Of a stretch of 64,000 nucleotides of DNA, positions 60,563 through 64,000 are shown one piece after another. This DNA is from Nitrosomonas sp. Lineage in GTDB: Bacteria; Pseudomonadota; Gammaproteobacteria; Burkholderiales; Nitrosomonadaceae. Position 1 is the first letter of the stretch. Each line of letters opens with the position of its first letter. A program made the position numbers and the translations under genes. The stretch lies in assembly GCA_021582655.1 (NCBI GenBank), contig CP091135.1, positions 702,549-766,548 of the forward strand. The letters run 5' to 3'. The notes below the pieces were generated by a model that was given only the letters and a program-made list of their open reading frames with translations, did not search any database and was not told the origin of the DNA.

Positions 60563-60986
60563 TCCAGCGACAATCAGGCAGCGCAACCTCCCAGCTGATA
60601 CTGCCGATCACAACAGCGAAAACAACTGGTTGCGTAGATCGTAGCGATAATGGCGAACAATCCCGATAAAAATCCAACGGCCACGCCCGGAGTCGCCCAG
60701 CGCACGAACACACAACCAGTCCTGAACACGCCCCCTTTTCTCATAAGGCAACCGGCAATTAGGATCTATTGGCATTTAGGTAACATGTCATAGTACCCAT
60801 GGCCTCGTCATTTTACAAAAACCCCATCGATTGATCGAATGATCATTCCGTCAGCCTTTGCCCCGAGTTGCTTATTGGCCTGCCGTGTTCTCTAAAAAAT
60901 AAAGACGGGTTTCATCGGGCCGTTATATTTCTGTCATACGTTGTAACTATACTTGAACGATTACCTGACGGAAGGAATTAACATCG
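60563..60986. other. Intergenic region with a candidate small Cys-rich ORF
   Basis: About 420 bp. A minus-strand frame from ATG 60744 to TGA 60574 (56 codons) would encode a peptide with one helix (VAVGFLSGLFAIIATIYATS) and a Cys-rich tail (CFRCCDRQYQLGGCAA). No ribosome-binding site is evident, so it is only a candidate. The right half must hold the promoter of the next gene; nothing else is recognised. Confidence 0.3.
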
Positions 60987-61322
60987 ATGAGATATCCAGA
61001 AACACAAACCAGTCATGACACCGGCAATTATTTAAAACAGCGCGAAAATCGCGTGCCGTTTTATGAAGTCGGGCAATTAAGACGTGCAAAAATGCACGCA
61101 GCCCGCTTGATTGAAGCTTTAGATGATAAAAAAGTATTAACGCCTTCGCTACATCAACTGCTGGAAGCCAGTATTATTCTTGAAACAACCGATTCCAGAA
61201 TCCTCGCCGCATGGTTAAAGCGGACACCCGCTATGGTCCGTGCCGATTTTCAGAAAATATGCACCTCCCTTACAAGTCATCATACATTTTCAAAAAATAC
61301 CCAATCGAACAGCATCGCCTAA
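60987..61322 (+). CDS. Hypothetical protein with a helical, HTH-like C-terminus
   Basis: 111 aa, start ATG preceded by GGAAGGAATT. Helical; LHQLLEASIILETTDSRILAAWLKRTPAMVRADFQKICTSL could form a helix-turn-helix of the kind seen at the end of some response regulators. No receiver domain is present. The family is not recognised. Confidence 0.55.
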   Translation: MRYPETQTSHDTGNYLKQRENRVPFYEVGQLRRAKMHAARLIEALDDKKVLTPSLHQLLEASIILETTDSRILAAWLKRTPAMVRADFQKICTSLTSHHTFSKNTQSNSIA

Positions 61323-61755
61323 CATCAAATATTCGCTTGATGCAGTAGTTCGGATCCAATCGTATAGCACAGCTGGAAGCAATCCACCGCTATCCGGTTC
61401 ACGAAAAAGAGTGACAGGTTATTCCATTTCCAAATCAAACATGACGGGAAGACGAGCTGTAGACAGCATCAATAATACGGCAGGAGAAATCGACAAAGTC
61501 AGGGTTGATTGAGGAATGGAATTATCATGTGCGTATTCACGTTGTTGGGAAGAAAGTATTTTCCACTGCCGATGATTATCCATTGCTGTGCCCACCAAAT
61601 ACCGCATGGTGTTTAGCGCCACCGGGTTCGATTTCCGCCACGCCGAATCCATACCGATCAATTACAATCGCTGTGGCTTGGATTCTCAGGAAGCAACAAA
61701 GCTTGCGGAGCAATCAATCGCCACGGTTTTGAGTAACCCGCAGAAAATGCTATAA
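61323..61755. other. Region upstream of rpsB with an orphan coding-like end
   Basis: No full gene is seen. On the plus strand a frame from GTG 61588 to TAA 61755 (55 codons) has protein-like composition (KYRMVFSATGFDFRHAES, then DSQEATKLAEQSIATVLS) but no ribosome-binding site, and it runs through the rpsB promoter. It may be the remnant C-terminus of a lost gene. Other short frames look random. Confidence 0.35.
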
Positions 61756-61756
61756 T
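61729..61756 (+). promoter_or_regulatory. Sigma-70 promoter of rpsB
   Basis: TTGAGT, a 16-nt spacer, and a perfect TATAAT, leaving a leader of about 110 nt before the rpsB ATG. In other bacteria such leaders bind S2 for feedback control; a conserved structure could not be verified here. Confidence 0.7.
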
Positions 61757-61871
61757 GCACAGATAATTTGACTGCAAAACTAACGGTTTATGCGATCAAA
61801 TTAAATTCACACATTCGCTGAGGCAGTTAGCGGCGAGTGGAGGCTCAATCCTAATCGAGGAGATTATTTAT

Positions 61872-62594
61872 ATGTCAGTAACAATGCGGCAAATGCTGGA
61901 AGCGGGGGTTCACTTCGGCCATCAGACACGTTTTTGGAATCCCAAGATGGCTCCTTATATCTTCGGCCATCGTAACAAAATTCATATTATCAATCTCGAA
62001 AAAACGCTGGTGATGTATGAAGAAGCGATGAAGTATGTACGTCAGCTGGCTTCAAATCGGGGTGTGATTCTTTTTGTCGGCACTAAACGCCAGGCCCGCG
62101 ATATCGTGCGAGAGGAAGCGTCTCGCTGCGGTGCGCCGTACGTCGATCAGCGTTGGCTGGGAGGAATGTTGACAAATTTCAAAACCATCAAACAATCGGT
62201 CAAACGTCTACATGAAATGGAAGCCATGGTACAAGACGGCACATTGGATCGGATGATCAAAAAAGAAGCACTGGATCTGCAGCGGGAGCTGGATAAACTT
62301 AATGGCAGCCTGGGTGGCATCAAAGATATGAAGGGATTGCCGGATGCGTTGTTTGTAATCGACGCCGGTTATCAAAAAGGCGCTATCATCGAAGCACAAA
62401 AGCTGGGCATCCCGGTCATCGCCATCGTGGATACCAATCACAATCCTGAAGGCGTGCAATATATCATCCCCGGGAATGACGATTCGAGTCGGGCAATCCG
62501 CTTGTACGCGCGAGGGGTCGCCGATGCTATTCTGGAAGGAAGAAATCAGTCAATTCAGGAAATTATCGAAGCGGGCTCCGAAGAAAACGAATAA
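61872..62594 (+). CDS. rpsB: 30S ribosomal protein S2
   Basis: 240 aa. [28 protein letters not shown] and the later [37 protein letters not shown] are standard S2. A GAGGAGA ribosome-binding site precedes the ATG. First gene of rpsB-tsf-pyrH. Confidence 0.98.
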   Translation: MSVTMRQMLEAGVHFGHQTRFWNPKMAPYIFGHRNKIHIINLEKTLVMYEEAMKYVRQLASNRGVILFVGTKRQARDIVREEASRCGAPYVDQRWLGGMLTNFKTIKQSVKRLHEMEAMVQDGTLDRMIKKEALDLQRELDKLNGSLGGIKDMKGLPDALFVIDAGYQKGAIIEAQKLGIPVIAIVDTNHNPEGVQYIIPGNDDSSRAIRLYARGVADAILEGRNQSIQEIIEAGSEENE

Positions 62595-62657
62595 TTCCAA
62601 CCGCTTCCGGCTGTGCGATGCAAAAAAACCGTATATTGCACTCTGCTTCGGCATAGC

Positions 62658-62751
62658 GTGAATATGGCGGAATTGTCGAAATGCCGGTAAAGCGTAAGTA
62701 TATTATCTACTTTTCATAAACTAATTTTGTATCTGGAGTGAATATGGCGGA
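62658..62751 (+). repeat. Direct repeat of the tsf translation-start region
   Basis: GTGAATATGGCGGA occurs at 62658-62671 and again at 62738-62751, where it spans the real tsf ATG. The first copy opens an 8-codon mini-ORF (MAELSKCR, stop). The 80-nt offset and identity suggest a small duplication in the rpsB-tsf spacer. Confidence 0.6.
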
Positions 62752-63628
62752 GATTACCGCAGGTATGGTCAAAGAGTTGCGTGAAATGACCGGACTCGGC
62801 ATGATGGAGTGTAAAAAGGCCTTGGTGGAAACCAATGGCGATATGAAAGCCGCGGAGGATCTTTTAAGAATCAAAAGCGGCGCCAAAGCAAGCAAGGCTG
62901 CAGGACGTGTCGCAGCAGAGGGTGTTATAGGTGCTTTTATCTCGGCGGACGGACGCAGCGGCGCATTGGTTGAGGTCAATTGCGAGACCGATTTTGTCGC
63001 TCGCAACGAGGATATTATCAATTTCGCCAAAAGTCTGGCTGAACTATCGACGGCTAAAAATTTCACCGATGTCGCTTCGCTCAGCGATACGGCAATGCCA
63101 AATGGTGAAACAGTCGAGGCGTCGCGCAAGGCTTTAGTAATGAAATTGGGGGAAAATATCAGTATCCGCCGCTGCGGGCGCCATGAAACCGCAGGGCAAT
63201 TGGCTTATTATCTGCACGGTACGAAGATCGGCGTCATGGTCGACCACAACGGCGGCGATGAAATCCTGGGTAAGGATATTGCAATGCATATCGCCGCCAG
63301 TAAGCCAATGTGTGTTTCCGAAGAACAAGTATCCGCCGATGTATTGGCGCATGAGCGGCAGATCTTTGCAGCACAGGCAGCTGAAAGTGGTAAGCCGGCC
63401 AACATCATTGAAAAAATGGTCGATGGTCGGATCGCGAAATACCTAGCTGAAATTACGCTATTGGGGCAACCGTTTGTAAAAGATCCGGAGCAGACCGTGG
63501 CACAATTATTGGCAAAAAAAGCAGCCAAGGTAAACGGCTTTACCATGTTTGTCGTCGGCGAAGGTATTGAGAAGAAAACCGAGAATTTCGCCGAGGAAGT
63601 CAAAGCTCAAATGGGGCAGGCAAAATAA
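62744..63628 (+). CDS. tsf: Translation elongation factor Ts
   Basis: 294 aa GDP-exchange factor for EF-Tu. Start [27 protein letters not shown] and the core [17 protein letters not shown]-like segment ([14 protein letters not shown]) are diagnostic. The ATG at 62744 lies behind GGAG; the GTG at 62738 is rejected. Confidence 0.97.
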   Translation: MAEITAGMVKELREMTGLGMMECKKALVETNGDMKAAEDLLRIKSGAKASKAAGRVAAEGVIGAFISADGRSGALVEVNCETDFVARNEDIINFAKSLAELSTAKNFTDVASLSDTAMPNGETVEASRKALVMKLGENISIRRCGRHETAGQLAYYLHGTKIGVMVDHNGGDEILGKDIAMHIAASKPMCVSEEQVSADVLAHERQIFAAQAAESGKPANIIEKMVDGRIAKYLAEITLLGQPFVKDPEQTVAQLLAKKAAKVNGFTMFVVGEGIEKKTENFAEEVKAQMGQAK

Positions 63629-63655
63629 GTTTTTTAATTCAGCATTTGATATCCG

Positions 63656-64000
63656 ATGACCACAGCAACCTATAACCGAATTTTGCTTAAGCTGTCAGGT
63701 GAAGCATTGATGGGTGAAGATCCGTATGGTATCAATCATACGGTAATGGGAAGAATCGTCGCCGAAATTGGGGAAATCAGCAAACTAGGCGTCGAAATCG
63801 CCATCGTGGTAGGTGGCGGTAATATTTTCCGCGGAATGAAATCGGCCAACGATGGTCTTGAGCGGGTCAATGCGGATTATATGGGAATGTTGGCAACCGT
63901 AATGAATGCGCTGGCATTGCAAGACGCCATGAAACTGGCCGGGCTGGTACCGCGTATTCAATCAGCCTTGCGCATTGAACAAGTCGTCGAGCCTTATGTC
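63656..64000 (+). CDS. pyrH: Uridylate kinase (partial, cut by window end)
   Basis: 115 codons from the ATG at 63656; the rest lies beyond the window. [12 protein letters not shown] at the N-terminus and [14 protein letters not shown] are the UMP kinase nucleotide-binding motifs. It follows tsf by 27 nt in the standard rpsB-tsf-pyrH order. Confidence 0.96.
   Translation, partial: MTTATYNRILLKLSGEALMGEDPYGINHTVMGRIVAEIGEISKLGVEIAIVVGGGNIFRGMKSANDGLERVNADYMGMLATVMNALALQDAMKLAGLVPRIQSALRIEQVVEPYV

Noticed and set aside
61419-61732. Overlapping 80-codon minus and 75-codon plus frames upstream of rpsB
   Set aside because: No motif or ribosome-binding site; the plus frame differs from the better protein-like frame ending at 61755.

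Overview
The window reads as one stretch of a betaproteobacterial chromosome, most likely a Nitrosomonas-like ammonia oxidiser (Nitrosomonadaceae). Support for the class is gene order: rplM-rpsI, argC, DUF6776-like, bactofilin and erpA; anmK, M23 peptidase and tyrS; and coxB-coxA-small assembly ORF-ctaG-DUF2970-coxC-SURF1. The family placement is inferred from remembered similarity of the mobile elements and proteins. No amo, hao or rRNA gene is present to prove it.

Layout. 1-7.1 kb: LppC-type envelope protein (cut by the window edge), rsmI, pyrC, a VanZ-like membrane protein, trxB, an Smr protein and a DksA-like zinc-finger protein. 7.2-11.2 kb: a minus-strand lipid cluster (CDP-alcohol phosphatidyltransferase, diacylglycerol-kinase-like protein, Tam41-like cytidylyltransferase) followed by a DUF2959 lipoprotein. 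11.2-12.8 kb: an AT-rich patch with a sulfotransferase. 12.8-20.3 kb: cysK-cysE, a GlcG-like protein, tRNA-CAU, a UbiH-type hydroxylase, DsbC, trmJ, argB, a CheW-domain protein and a BON lipoprotein. 20.3-28.4 kb: a FAD-linked oxidase and the aa3 cytochrome oxidase operon with its assembly factors; heme A synthase (ctaA) and a conventional SCO1 gene are not here. 28.4-31.2 kb: decayed mobile elements (IS3 remnant, IS481 inside an older small inverted-repeat element). 31.2-35.6 kb: BI-1-like protein, a unknown protein, ruvB-ruvA-ruvC and yebC. 35.7-42.6 kb: complete atpIBEFHAGDC operon with a clear promoter and terminator. 43-53 kb: tyrS, M23 peptidase, anmK, erpA, bactofilin, argC, rpsI-rplM and glnS. 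53-61 kb: membrane hydrolase, TetR-like regulator, an AAA ATPase/RloB pair, a P2-type cation ATPase and a secreted phosphatase-like protein. 61.7-64 kb: rpsB-tsf-pyrH, cut at the window end.

The most striking unlisted structure is a family of roughly 130-160 bp MITE-like elements with GRAAACRCTGATTAATT-type terminal inverted repeats. Four copies are visible: one split by IS481, one 4 nt from the -35 box of the atp promoter, one overlapping the bactofilin stop codon, and one inserted in frame inside the P-type ATPase gene, adding about 50 residues (522-571). Other points of interest are ruvC, which has no ATG/GTG/TTG start upstream of its catalytic Asp; a 34-residue oxidase assembly ORF overlapping ctaG; a perfect hairpin over the trmJ ribosome-binding region; and the RloAB/AbiL-like pair. 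No CRISPR array or prophage was seen.
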